A DNA stretch of 64,000 nt from an uncultured Prevotella sp. (lineage in GTDB: Bacteria > Bacteroidota > Bacteroidia > Bacteroidales > Bacteroidaceae). Both the position numbers and the translations under genes were made by a program. The notes under the pieces were generated by a model that saw only the letters and a program-made list of their open reading frames with translations, had not been told where the DNA came from and made no database searches. The stretch is taken from positions 1-64,000 of the forward strand of contig CAMUYR010000004.1 in NCBI GenBank assembly GCA_947164965.1, written 5' to 3'. Shown one piece after another: positions 17,090 through 26,126 of the stretch (position 1 is the stretch's first letter; every line of letters starts with the position of its first letter).

Positions 17090-18733
17090 TTACTTGCTAA
17101 ACTTCTTATTCAGTTTACTTTTCACACGAATAGTCTTTGCAGACTTCTTCGCAGCTCTCTTGGCAGCAGCAGCCTTAACCGGAGTAAACTGAGTTGTATG
17201 GGCAATCTCAAACCATCCAAGGCCGCTTGAGAAATCCTCGTTATAGGCATATATACCCCATACTACATCGGCTACCATTGTGCCATCTGCCTTAACAGTA
17301 AATGGAACAGGCACAGCATCATCTGTCTCGTTTTCAGCATTGTAGAATACTAAACCATACTTGGTACCCTTGCTATTAGTATACATTCCAACAAGCTGAC
17401 CATCTTCAAAGTATATTTTACCAGCATCCAAGTCATAGTAGCCATCCAATTGTGAATCAGCCAAATAGAAGTTCTTAATCAGAAGACCATTAGGATTCTC
17501 AGCTGTTGGAGCTAATTCAATGCTGAAATTACCAAGATCTATAGCTTCATCTTTGTAAGTAATACCACAATTGAAAGCTCCTACAGCCATCTCTGGAGTC
17601 ATAGCAAAACTAATCCAATAAACCTTATCAGAAGCATAAGCGGCATTTCCGTTACCAAGTACATCCTTGAAGACACCTTCAGCAATAGAAACTGTCACCT
17701 GATCGTCAGGCTGAGTAGCAGCAGGCAATGCGAAAGTAACCTTCTGAGTTGAGAAGTCCTCAGCAACACCAAAGTTAATCTTAGCCTTGGGCAACTTATA
17801 GCTGGCGGTACGGCTGTTGTTAGTATAGGTGACTACGAAGTCGCCATCCTTAACATCATCCTCAACGACATAAACCTTCTCAGCAAACTCAATGACACCC
17901 TCAAACTCATCCCACTTTGGGAATACGCTACCTGCCTTAGGAGCAGTGAACTGACTGTCAGTGATAGCCCAAGTAGTATGAGGAACCTGAATCCACAAGC
18001 CCTGGAAGATAGTCGCAATCGTAGTACCCTCGGGGTTAACTTTTGAAGTAAATGGTGCACAACGGTTACCAGTAGCATCTACAAATGCGCCAGCCTCCCA
18101 AGAGAAGAGTACATAAGCACCTGCAGGAGCATCAGTAGCTGTAAATTGAGCTACCTTGCCGCTAATCTTAACATCAACGTTCTCAACCGGTACAGGAGTA
18201 CCAAAATCAAACTCTTTGTAGTAAACAGCAGTTACCTTGCCTTCGCCCTGAATAATATTCTGGTTGAACTGTACAAGATAAGCCTTATTAGCTGCATCTG
18301 CTTGAGCAGCTGTAGGAATAGGAGCACCAGAATCACTGGTCTTAATACTAGCAGAAGCTACCTTACCAACAATACCCTTATCATTACAAGCTGATGCATA
18401 CACATAGTAAGTGGTGTTAGGTTCAGCGGTCTTGATATTGATAGTCAATGAAGGCTGGTCGCTAACATTCAATACCGTGTTACCATATCCACCCTTAATC
18501 AGAGTTGCAGAATCAACAGCAGCAGGAGCAGTGCTAATAGCATAAGCATAGTAAGTAGCACCAGCAGCAGGAGTGATCTGGATAGTGAAAGCAGAGTCTG
18601 TAGGCATAGCAGCAGTCATAGTGACAGCTACTTCGGGACCTACACCATAGTTCTCGGTCTTTGGATCGTCGAACTTGGCACAGCTCGACAGACCCACGAG
18701 AATAATTGCTAAACTATATATTAATTTCTTCAT
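17090..18733 (-). CDS. SusE/F-like surface lipoprotein with basic C-terminal tail
   Basis: A 547-residue lipoprotein counted from the ATG at 18733: signal ending LVGLSSC, then two or more fibronectin/Ig-like beta domains (TYYAYAISTAP..., NTTYYVYASACNDKGIVG) and a C-terminal beta domain (about 390-510). It is placed after SusC, SusD and a Calx-beta lipoprotein, so it likely forms part of the outer-membrane substrate-binding assembly, as SusE/SusF do. The last 30 residues are strikingly basic (KAAAAKRAAKKSAK then RVKSKLNKKFSK), unusual for an exposed lipoprotein. No catalytic motif is seen. The exact family is not certain. Confidence 0.72.
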   Translation of the reverse strand: MKKLIYSLAIILVGLSSCAKFDDPKTENYGVGPEVAVTMTAAMPTDSAFTIQITPAAGATYYAYAISTAPAAVDSATLIKGGYGNTVLNVSDQPSLTINIKTAEPNTTYYVYASACNDKGIVGKVASASIKTSDSGAPIPTAAQADAANKAYLVQFNQNIIQGEGKVTAVYYKEFDFGTPVPVENVDVKISGKVAQFTATDAPAGAYVLFSWEAGAFVDATGNRCAPFTSKVNPEGTTIATIFQGLWIQVPHTTWAITDSQFTAPKAGSVFPKWDEFEGVIEFAEKVYVVEDDVKDGDFVVTYTNNSRTASYKLPKAKINFGVAEDFSTQKVTFALPAATQPDDQVTVSIAEGVFKDVLGNGNAAYASDKVYWISFAMTPEMAVGAFNCGITYKDEAIDLGNFSIELAPTAENPNGLLIKNFYLADSQLDGYYDLDAGKIYFEDGQLVGMYTNSKGTKYGLVFYNAENETDDAVPVPFTVKADGTMVADVVWGIYAYNEDFSSGLGWFEIAHTTQFTPVKAAAAKRAAKKSAKTIRVKSKLNKKFSK

Positions 18734-18757
18734 AATCAATCTTCTTTTTAGCGTTAA

Positions 18758-19636
18758 TTATTTTTTGGTCAGAGTGATAGGTCCACGGAAGAGGTTCCAC
18801 CAACCATCATCATAGATACCCCAAGCATTGGTGATAACAAGTGTCTGACCATTGTCCTTAATATCGATAACGACATTATCACCCTCAGTTTCATCTACAT
18901 CTGGATCAGCTGCAACAAATGCTACCAATGCCGTATTTTGATATCCCAAAGTTTGTCCTACAGGAACAAGAATCTGAGTCTTTTCTTCATTTACAATACC
19001 ATAGAATATATTACTGCCGTTTGCTGCAGTATATCCATTGGCTGCAAAATAAGGATCAAGGTCACCAATCCATACCTTATTAATATCAGTTTCATCACGA
19101 CTGATAGTAATATCCCAATCGAAGTGACCACGGCTTGAGAAGTATGAGTCAGCGGATGCGCCATAAGTACCAAGGATGAATGCCAATGGGTGCTCATCGT
19201 CTTGAATGGTTACCTTGCAAGTCTTAGCTGCCCCTAGTTTGACGCTACCACCTTCTTTCAGACGAATAGTAAACGACTTATTTCCACCGAAAACGTCATT
19301 ATCAATAACGTTGATCTTAATTTTCTGTGTAGCACCCTCTAAGCCAGAGAATGTCAGAGTCTTATTTTCTATCGTGAAATGTGTACCTTCAATAGCCCCT
19401 GTTCCGGTTTCATCGGCGACAACTTCTATTTCAGCATTTGCAGACAAACCAGACTTCGAAGTCAACAGAACTGGTATTTCCAACGATCCTGCTTCTTCAC
19501 CAACAGCAGCAGTACTACTTGTGAAGGCAAGGAATGCATCACCATCGTCGAACGACGGATACTCGTTGATGTTACACGAAGCTAAAGAAAGCATCGTAGC
19601 AGCCATCAGTCCGTATGTTAATTTAAATATTTTCAT
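18758..19636 (-). CDS. Calx-beta-domain surface lipoprotein
   Basis: A 292-residue lipoprotein from the ATG at 19636: signal peptide with lipobox LSLASC (Cys21), then a Calx-beta-like domain (about 25-150) recognisable by EIPVLLTS, GTDF-type GTHFTIENKTLTFSG, INVIDNDVFGGNKSFTIRL and VTIQDDEHP, followed by a beta-rich C-terminal domain with aromatic residues (WGIYDDGWWNLFRG). It lies between susD and the SusE-like gene with short gaps, so it is probably a surface accessory of the transporter. A longer ORF reaches 19660, but those codons lie in a repeat tract. Confidence 0.78.
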   Translation of the reverse strand: MKIFKLTYGLMAATMLSLASCNINEYPSFDDGDAFLAFTSSTAAVGEEAGSLEIPVLLTSKSGLSANAEIEVVADETGTGAIEGTHFTIENKTLTFSGLEGATQKIKINVIDNDVFGGNKSFTIRLKEGGSVKLGAAKTCKVTIQDDEHPLAFILGTYGASADSYFSSRGHFDWDITISRDETDINKVWIGDLDPYFAANGYTAANGSNIFYGIVNEEKTQILVPVGQTLGYQNTALVAFVAADPDVDETEGDNVVIDIKDNGQTLVITNAWGIYDDGWWNLFRGPITLTKK

Positions 19637-19650
19637 AATCTCGAAATTTT

Positions 19651-19678
19651 CAATTATCAATTATTAATTGTCAAATAT
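19651..19678. repeat. 7-bp tandem tract in susD-downstream gap
   Basis: Units CAATTAT, CAATTAT, TAATTGT and CAAATAT fill most of the 41-base gap between susD and the Calx-beta gene and reach the susD stop codon. Confidence 0.7.
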
Positions 19679-21105
19679 TAATAACCAGTGTTCTGTACCA
19701 TATTGGGGTTAGCATCCAACTCACGCTTAGGAATAGGCATTGCCCAATGATAGTCAGGAGCAGCAGGCAGGTTCTGATTAACAGTACCGTCGAAGTCTGT
19801 ACGATTCAGAGGAGACTTAGTACGAGCCAGGTCATAAATGAGATGTCCCTCGAACATCAACTCCTTACGACGCTCTGTCAGCACATTGAACTGAGCAGGA
19901 ACCGTAGCACCACGCTTGGCAGCAATAGCCTCCAAGTCACCACGTGCACTGGCTCCGCTAATAGAAGCACCATTTGCAATAGCCTCAGCACGATTCAGAT
20001 ACATCTCAGAGAGACGGAGAACAGGAATATTGGTCTCACGGGGTACAGAACCCTCCTTACCCTTATACTTGGTGATGAGCCAGTCGTTCTCATTCTTTTC
20101 AAAGAAGTTCAGACGAACATCACCATCCTCATAAAGATCTACAAGGTCTGAGGTAGCGCATACGTCGGCAGAACCGTCGTTACCATTACCCCAACTTGTT
20201 ATATAAGGCAGGTGAGTCCAACCTGATTCATCCCAATAATCGTTCTTCTTAGAACCGAATACTTCGAAAATAATCTCGCTACCAGTTGGAGCAGCTGATG
20301 CGCTGAACATGCCAACATAATCATTACCAGAAAGCAAAGAGAACTTACCGCTGTTGATAACTTTGGTAGCATAGTCGGCAGCTCCCTGCCAATTCTCCAT
20401 ATAAAGATATACGCGAGACAGCAGAGCCTGGATAGCAGGCTTAGTAGCAGATGCAGCAGCATCATCACCTGTACGCTTGAAGTTATCGCTCATTAGGCTC
20501 TCAGCCTCAAGCAGGTCAGCAACGACCTGGTCGTAAACTTCCTTTACGGTGTTACGAGCGGGCTGTCCGTTCTCTGTAACCAGAATAACGGGAACACCCA
20601 GACTCTCAGGAGCAGCTGAATAAGGCTGTGCGTATGTAATTACCAAGTCGAAGTGACAGAGAGCACGCATGAAGAGTGCCTCTGCCTTCAGGTTGTTGAC
20701 ATCCTGCTGGGTAGCATCGCCCTTATCGCAGCTTTCCAGATTATTGATGATATTGTTACACCAAGCGATGGTGTAGTAAGCATAACTCCAAAGAGGAGAG
20801 GTAGAACTCTCGTTGTAGTTCCACTGAGTATCATTACGATAGCGGCCTGAACCAGCAATTGAGAGGGGGTTCTTGGCGTTACCACCACGAAGCTCCGACT
20901 GCAAGGTGTACACACCATCATACCAAGAAGCGCTCTGCATCATACCGTAGATGGCAGCACCAGCTTGGTTAAGACCGTCGAAAGTGGCAAAGGTGAGCTC
21001 GTTGCTCTGCTTCATCAGAGGCTCCTCCTCCAGGAAGCCTTTACAAGCAGTGAACGTGCTGCTGACTGTGGCAATCAGTGCCAGTCCTATAATAGTCTTT
21101 TTCAT
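19678..21105 (-). CDS. SusD/RagB-family surface nutrient-binding lipoprotein
   Basis: SusD proteins form the lid of the SusC transporter and bind the substrate at the cell surface. This one has 475 residues, a lipoprotein signal with FTACKG (Cys21), the SusD helical TPR region with AEALFMRALCHFDLVITYAQPY, and the C-terminal signature LRLSEMYLNRAEAIA... RRKELMFEGHLIYDLART followed by the usual DFDGTVNQNLPAAPDYHWAMPIPKRELDANPNM end. Length is somewhat short for the family. It lies 43 bases downstream of susC. Confidence 0.95.
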   Translation of the reverse strand: MKKTIIGLALIATVSSTFTACKGFLEEEPLMKQSNELTFATFDGLNQAGAAIYGMMQSASWYDGVYTLQSELRGGNAKNPLSIAGSGRYRNDTQWNYNESSTSPLWSYAYYTIAWCNNIINNLESCDKGDATQQDVNNLKAEALFMRALCHFDLVITYAQPYSAAPESLGVPVILVTENGQPARNTVKEVYDQVVADLLEAESLMSDNFKRTGDDAAASATKPAIQALLSRVYLYMENWQGAADYATKVINSGKFSLLSGNDYVGMFSASAAPTGSEIIFEVFGSKKNDYWDESGWTHLPYITSWGNGNDGSADVCATSDLVDLYEDGDVRLNFFEKNENDWLITKYKGKEGSVPRETNIPVLRLSEMYLNRAEAIANGASISGASARGDLEAIAAKRGATVPAQFNVLTERRKELMFEGHLIYDLARTKSPLNRTDFDGTVNQNLPAAPDYHWAMPIPKRELDANPNMVQNTGY

Positions 21106-21148
21106 ATTCTACTTTCTTATTATTTTCTGTTATTCAATGTTACTTCGC

Positions 21149-24133
21149 TTAGAACGACAGGTCAATACCTACGATAAACGACTTAGATACGGGATAGATA
21201 CCATAACCCATACCATCGACACCACGCTCGGGATCCCAGAAGTTTACATCGTGGAAGGTGTAAACGTTCAGACCGCTGGCGTAGACACGAGTAGAAGTAA
21301 GGCCGACCTTCTTCAGGATGCTCTGAGGAAGCTGATATGACAGTGTGATATCCTTGATACGGAAGTAGTCACCCTTCTCGATGAAACGATTTGAAGCGAA
21401 GCTGTAAGAGTTGGTAGTATTACCAGCGATAGGCTTGGGGTTGCAACCAGTGTCACCCGGCTTCTTCCAATAGTTCAGAGCGCCCTTCTGCTGGTTCATT
21501 GACATCTGGTTACCGTCAGAAGTGAGGTAACGGTTCTCAATGATCATCACCTTGTTACCGCCCTTGAATTCACCAACAACGCTCAACTGCAGACCCTTCC
21601 AACTAACTGTGGTATTGATACCACCAGTGTACTTAGGCTCGGGGCTACCGCTCTTAACGTAAGCTGCATCGTTGAAATTGTTGGTCAGTTCACCTGACTC
21701 TGTACGCCATAGAGCCTCACCATTGATGGGGTTCACACCCGCATAGTCTCTCAGCCAGAAGGTGAACATAGACTCACCAACGATATGACGCAGACGAGAG
21801 TCCTCTGAGTAGCTCATCATCTCATCACCAGCAAGTTCCAGAATCTTGGTCTTGTTGTGAGCGATGTTGAAGCCCATGCTCCATCTCCAGTCACCCTTGT
21901 CGATGATGTCAGCGTCAAACTGGAACTCAATACCATTGTTACGCATTGAACCGATATTGGTAGTAGCGGTGTTGAAACCAGAAGTAGAAGACTGAGACTT
22001 GTCGAGCAGCATATCGGTAGTCTTACGTGAGTAAATATCGATGCTACCAGAGAAGCGCTTCAGGAAGCGGAAGTCGATACCGATGTTCCAAGCATAGTTC
22101 TTCTCCCATGACAGGTCGGGGTTAGCAGGAGTTGAAGGACGCAGACCAGTAACACCATTGTAGATGCTGGATGCATACGTACCATACTGCATATAGTCAC
22201 TGATATTATCGTTACCGTTGACACCATAGCTCAAACGCAGCTTAGCAACATTCAGCCACTTCACGTTCTTCAGGAAAGCCTCGTTGTGGGCGTTCCAAGA
22301 AAGACCGATTGACCAGAATGTACCCCAGCGCTTGTTCTGACCGAAACGGCTAGAACCGTCGGTACGGATAGAAGCCTGCAGGTAGTAACGAGAATCGAAG
22401 CTATAGTCGAGGATGCCGAACCAAGACATCATTGTGCGGTTCATGTAGTAGTCCTCAACGTGGTGGTTAGAAGAGTCACCAGAATCCAGATAAGGAATCT
22501 GAGGATTCAGGTTCTCAGCCATTGCATACATATACTGATAGTGGTAGTGGTTGGCCTCTTGACCGAGCAGCAAGCGAACGTGATGCAAATCAGCATAGGT
22601 ATCATCCCATGTTACCGTGTTTGAAGTAGTCAAGCTGCGACGCTGGCTGTCAATCATCTGCAGTTCAGGATAACCTGAAGCATAGTTGTGGGCCTCGAGC
22701 GACCAGTAACGACGGCTCTCAATGAACTTCATTTCAACAGCATTGGTAGTCTTGAAGGTCAACTGGCGGATAGGCTTCCACTCCAGGTAGAAGCTACCAT
22801 TTCCGAAGTATGTCTTCTGCCACTGATCATCATACTGTGCAGTAGCACGTGGGTTCGAGTTAGAGTTCTCAGGAATAGCTGAGTTATGGTTACCCTTTTC
22901 ATCGTAGGCAGGAGTCCAAGGCAGGATAGTCATACCAGCGAAAGCAGGGTTAGAATAGTACAGCGACTGCATAGGCACGTCGTTGCTCTCAGTATAACCA
23001 AGGTTGATACGGGTACCGGTCTTCAGGTACTTGTTAATCTCATGGTCAACATTGACACGAGCCTGAATACGCTTAAAGTCTACACCGTAGTAGATACCTT
23101 CGGTCTTATGATAAGAAACAGAGTTGTAATACTTGGTACGACCAGAACCACCAGACATGGTAATCTCGTACTCGTTGGTCTTACCCTGACGGGTGAAGTG
23201 ATCCATCCAGTTGGTCTGAGGACGGCTCAGCAACTCATAAGGACGATAGTAAGTAGCACCTGCGGTGGGGTCATCAGGATTCTTACCAGCATTGATAATA
23301 GCGTCGCGCTGATACTGGAGCAGCTCCTGACCACTCATAACACCGAAGTCATTGTCGTTAGCCAGTGAAGAAATACCATACTTGGCACGAACAGTGAACT
23401 GACTCTTACCCTCCTTACCGCTCTTGGTGGTAATCAGAATCACACCGTTAGCAGCACGTGAACCGTAAATAGAAGCTGCAGCAGCATCCTTCAGCACGGT
23501 AATTGACTCGATATCATCAGGGTTGATGGTAGCGATAGGGTTAGAAGTGTTGGTCATTTCAGCATCATCACCACTCATGATGGGTACACCGTCGACAACA
23601 TACAATGGGTTGTTACCAGCATTGATAGAACTGTTACCACGGATACGGATGCTTGAACTTGAACCAGGCTGACCTGACTGCTGAGTAATAGATACACCAG
23701 CCAACTTACCACCCAACATCTTATCGAGTGAAGTAGCGGGGATGTCAGCAATCTCACTACCGCTTACGGTCGTGATAGAACCGGTCTTAGCCTCACGGCG
23801 CTGCGTACCATAACCTACTACGATCACCTCGTCCAAGGCTTTCTGATCGCTGGTCAGAATAATACGCATGTTGGGACGCGCACTTACCTCGATGGGTTCC
23901 ATACCCACATAAGTAATACGAAGCGTACTCTTGCCAGCGGGAACCGTCAGCGAGAAACGTCCGTCAGCGTCTGTGATAGCACCGACATTCGTTCCAACTA
24001 CTAAGACACTAGCACCGATAATAGGGCTGTTGTCCTCCTGAGCGATAACGGTACCATTAACTTTTGTCTGAGCCATCATCGCTCCTACACAAAGGAAGAG
24101 CGTAGCCAGAAGCATTGTTAATCTTTGTTTCAT
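21149..24133 (-). CDS. SusC/RagA-family TonB-dependent outer-membrane transporter
   Basis: This beta-barrel importer takes up ligands captured by SusD, powered by TonB. It has 994 residues: signal peptide (to about 21), carboxypeptidase-like regulatory domain (NGTVIAQEDNSPIIGASVLV through GKSTLRITYVGME), the linker LDEVIVVGYGTQRR, plug domain with IRGNSSINAGNNPLYVVDGVP and ITVLKDAAAASIYGSRAANGVILITTK, then the barrel ending SKSFIVGIDLSF. The ligand cannot be read from the sequence. The operon has no glycoside hydrolase but includes a C10 peptidase, so a RagA-like peptide importer is a reasonable idea. Confidence 0.96.
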   Translation of the reverse strand: MKQRLTMLLATLFLCVGAMMAQTKVNGTVIAQEDNSPIIGASVLVVGTNVGAITDADGRFSLTVPAGKSTLRITYVGMEPIEVSARPNMRIILTSDQKALDEVIVVGYGTQRREAKTGSITTVSGSEIADIPATSLDKMLGGKLAGVSITQQSGQPGSSSSIRIRGNSSINAGNNPLYVVDGVPIMSGDDAEMTNTSNPIATINPDDIESITVLKDAAAASIYGSRAANGVILITTKSGKEGKSQFTVRAKYGISSLANDNDFGVMSGQELLQYQRDAIINAGKNPDDPTAGATYYRPYELLSRPQTNWMDHFTRQGKTNEYEITMSGGSGRTKYYNSVSYHKTEGIYYGVDFKRIQARVNVDHEINKYLKTGTRINLGYTESNDVPMQSLYYSNPAFAGMTILPWTPAYDEKGNHNSAIPENSNSNPRATAQYDDQWQKTYFGNGSFYLEWKPIRQLTFKTTNAVEMKFIESRRYWSLEAHNYASGYPELQMIDSQRRSLTTSNTVTWDDTYADLHHVRLLLGQEANHYHYQYMYAMAENLNPQIPYLDSGDSSNHHVEDYYMNRTMMSWFGILDYSFDSRYYLQASIRTDGSSRFGQNKRWGTFWSIGLSWNAHNEAFLKNVKWLNVAKLRLSYGVNGNDNISDYMQYGTYASSIYNGVTGLRPSTPANPDLSWEKNYAWNIGIDFRFLKRFSGSIDIYSRKTTDMLLDKSQSSTSGFNTATTNIGSMRNNGIEFQFDADIIDKGDWRWSMGFNIAHNKTKILELAGDEMMSYSEDSRLRHIVGESMFTFWLRDYAGVNPINGEALWRTESGELTNNFNDAAYVKSGSPEPKYTGGINTTVSWKGLQLSVVGEFKGGNKVMIIENRYLTSDGNQMSMNQQKGALNYWKKPGDTGCNPKPIAGNTTNSYSFASNRFIEKGDYFRIKDITLSYQLPQSILKKVGLTSTRVYASGLNVYTFHDVNFWDPERGVDGMGYGIYPVSKSFIVGIDLSF

Positions 24134-24451
24134 AATCTCTCTCGTTTAGTTATTAAAATTAAAAATTAATTGTTTATACTCACTGTGACCTCATATTAGA
24201 GGAACGCACGATAGGGCCCAATAAGGGCTAACACCGTGCAAAGGTAATGTTTTCATTTGTAAACGACGAATAAAAATTATAAAAAATGCACATTTATGCT
24301 CATTTTTTTAACTTTTATCCCGTTTTTGTGCCAAAAAGGTGCTTTTTTTAAGCACAAATCTTTCATTTCGTTAAAAAGTGTATGACGTGCAAATCTTACG
24401 TCAAAACACAAGACCCCTATATATAATATAATAAGGTACGCGAGGAAATCA
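24134..24451. promoter_or_regulatory. 318-bp gene-free region: susC leader and promoter, AT-rich remainder
   Basis: On the minus strand a TACCTTTG -7 box lies at 24239-24246, giving a susC leader of about 100 bases. The leader can form a small GCCC/GGGC hairpin (24216-24219 with 24225-24228). No good TTG is seen at -33. The rest (24247-24451) is AT-rich and holds only a weak GTGCTT/AAGCAC dyad (24339-24355). No gene was found. A long structured leader suggests control of susC at RNA level, but this is unproven. Confidence 0.55.
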
Positions 24452-25303
24452 TTATTTTACCAATACTACCAGATACTTGCTAGTAGACCAGAACAGTTGT
24501 GGATTCTGAATGCGCAGGATGTACTGCTTACTGGCATCCTGTTCCAACGTATAGCTGGAAGCGGGATGTGATGTCAACAACTTGGCTGATCGGCTATACA
24601 AACGTATCTCCTTGTCCACACGGATGTCTATCTTGGTAAAATAATCACGGTTGAAGTTGGCTTGAAGCACCTTACCATCCTTGATAATCTGCTGTTCCTT
24701 TAATTCCTTTTTAGTGCCGAAGACAAACCAAGCGGTATTCAACTGCTTGTCCTGCGAAGAGATGGTCTGCGACTTCTGGACAGTCTCCTCTTTCAGATTG
24801 CTGACGTCCGTTGAGAGGTCGGCCACTTGTTCGTTGAGTTCCTCTATCTGCACATTCTTTGCCTGCAGCTCTGCCATCAGCTGTTTGACCTGCGCATCTT
24901 TCTCTTCCATCTGACGAGTCAGATTATCAAGCGTTCGGCGCAACTGGTCGCCCTTCACAGAACTCTGACGCAACTGACTGCGTAGCTTATTGATAAGTTC
25001 ACGATTCTGCTGCATGGTTACCTGTATGAACTGCATGCTCTCACGAATACGCTCTGTGGCATTGGCTCCCTCATCACGACGAACCACAGTGATTCGATTC
25101 TCAGCCTCATTGACAGCACGGAAACCATCCTCGATATCGTTGAGTGTCGACATCATGTCGTTGATTTCATTATCCTTTTGGGCTATAACTCTGAACAACG
25201 AGTCACGCTGTTGGGCATATGCCTCGTCTTTGGCCTTCTCCTTCTGCTGATTGCAGGCAGTCAATGCCACCAAACCTATTACTAATAAAAACAACTTTTT
25301 CAT
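24452..25303 (-). CDS. Coiled-coil lipoprotein of unknown function
   Basis: A 283-residue lipoprotein with lipobox LVALTAC (Cys17), then a long alpha-helical coiled coil (about residues 20-190) rich in Gln, Glu and Leu (QLRRTLDNLTRQMEEKDAQVKQLMAELQAK), and a C-terminal beta domain (about 195-283) with YFTKIDIRVDKEIRLYSRSAKLLTSHP. It is likely anchored to a membrane and reaches into the periplasm. The function is unknown. Its ATG overlaps the rsmI stop by 4 bases, so it is translated with rsmI. Confidence 0.75.
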   Translation of the reverse strand: MKKLFLLVIGLVALTACNQQKEKAKDEAYAQQRDSLFRVIAQKDNEINDMMSTLNDIEDGFRAVNEAENRITVVRRDEGANATERIRESMQFIQVTMQQNRELINKLRSQLRQSSVKGDQLRRTLDNLTRQMEEKDAQVKQLMAELQAKNVQIEELNEQVADLSTDVSNLKEETVQKSQTISSQDKQLNTAWFVFGTKKELKEQQIIKDGKVLQANFNRDYFTKIDIRVDKEIRLYSRSAKLLTSHPASSYTLEQDASKQYILRIQNPQLFWSTSKYLVVLVK

Positions 25304-26001
25304 TCTTCTTTCTCTCCTTTCTTGTTTTCCTTAGTTTTTCCTGCCAGAACGATGACAAACTCACCGCGTGGCTCGTTTTCCTTGAAATGGGCTATCACTT
25401 CGGCTAACGTACCACGAACACTCTCCTCATGCACCTTAGAAATCTCGCGACAGGCACTAACCTGACGATCCAGACCGAATACTTCTGCAAACTGTTCCAG
25501 GGTCTTCAGCACTCTGTAGGGCGACTCATAGAATATCATCGTGCGGTCTTCATCCACCAACGACAACAATTTTGTCTGGCGTCCTTTTTTCTGAGGAAGA
25601 AATCCCTCAAAACAAAAACGGTCGCAAGGCAGTCCACTCGACACCAAAGCAGGCACAAAAGCAGTAGCACCAGGCAGCGTCTGCACCTCAATGCCGGCCC
25701 TAACAGCTTCACGAACCAGAAAAAAACCTGGGTCACTGATACCTGGCGTACCGGCATCGCTGATGAGCGCTACTGTCTGGCCAGCCTTCAGACGCTCCAC
25801 AATGGATGCTGAAGTGCCATGCTCGTTGAACTTATGATGTGACAGGAGATGCTGCTGAATATCAAAATGTTTCAGCAGAACGCCTGAGGTACGCGTGTCT
25901 TCTGCTAACACGACATCGGCCTCACGAAGGATTCGAATAGCTCGCAGCGTCATATCCTCCATATTGCCCACAGGCGTAGGTACAATATACAAAATACCCA
26001 T
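25300..26001 (-). CDS. rsmI: 16S rRNA (cytidine1402-2'-O)-methyltransferase
   Basis: RsmI methylates the ribose of C1402 in the decoding centre. The protein (233 residues from ATG 26001) shows the tetrapyrrole-methylase-fold motifs LYIVPTPVGNMEDMTLRAI, VLAEDTRTSGVLLKHF, ALISDAGTPGISDPGF, LPGATAFVPALVSSGLPCDRFCFEGFLP and FYESPYRVLKTLEQF. The longer ORF to 26013 is excluded by a -7 box at 26011-26018. It overlaps the downstream lipoprotein gene by 4 bases. Confidence 0.96.
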   Translation of the reverse strand: MGILYIVPTPVGNMEDMTLRAIRILREADVVLAEDTRTSGVLLKHFDIQQHLLSHHKFNEHGTSASIVERLKAGQTVALISDAGTPGISDPGFFLVREAVRAGIEVQTLPGATAFVPALVSSGLPCDRFCFEGFLPQKKGRQTKLLSLVDEDRTMIFYESPYRVLKTLEQFAEVFGLDRQVSACREISKVHEESVRGTLAEVIAHFKENEPRGEFVIVLAGKTKENKKGEKEE

Positions 26002-26010
26002 ATTCGGGTG

Positions 26011-26018
26011 CAAAGATA
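26011..26018 (-). promoter_or_regulatory. -7 box of rsmI
   Basis: TATCTTTG on the minus strand, nine bases before the ATG, implying a leader of only about five bases. Confidence 0.68.
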
Positions 26019-26028
26019 GTATTTTTAA

Positions 26029-26107
26029 TTAAGAATGAAGGGTTAAGAAATAAGAAAATTACAATTTGCCTGCATTTTTTCTTAACTCTTAACTATTAAC
26101 TCTTAAC
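26029..26107. repeat. Two facing 7-bp tandem tracts between rsmI and tdk
   Basis: TTAAGAA, TGAAGGG, TTAAGAA, ATAAGAA (26029-26056) face TCTTAAC, TCTTAAC, TATTAAC, TCTTAAC (26080-26107). The two tracts are partly complementary, so they could fold back on each other. They lie between divergent -7 boxes. Confidence 0.82.
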
Positions 26108-26114
26108 TTTTTAT

Positions 26115-26122
26115 TATCTTTG
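26115..26122 (+). promoter_or_regulatory. -7 box of tdk
   Basis: TATCTTTG followed by CAGC and ATG, the same four-base spacing as tadA. There is no TTG at -33; the heptamer tract occupies that place. Confidence 0.72.
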
Positions 26123-26126
26123 CAGC

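Noticed and set aside
14740..24133. Polysaccharide utilisation locus
   Set aside because: SusC/SusD are present but no carbohydrate-active enzyme is in the cluster; the GH31 and lyase genes are over 13 kb away with their own contexts.
24206..24239. Riboswitch in the susC leader
   Set aside because: Only a four-base-pair inner hairpin is within the likely transcript; the outer GCACG/CGTGC pair reaches the start site, and no known riboswitch core was recognised.
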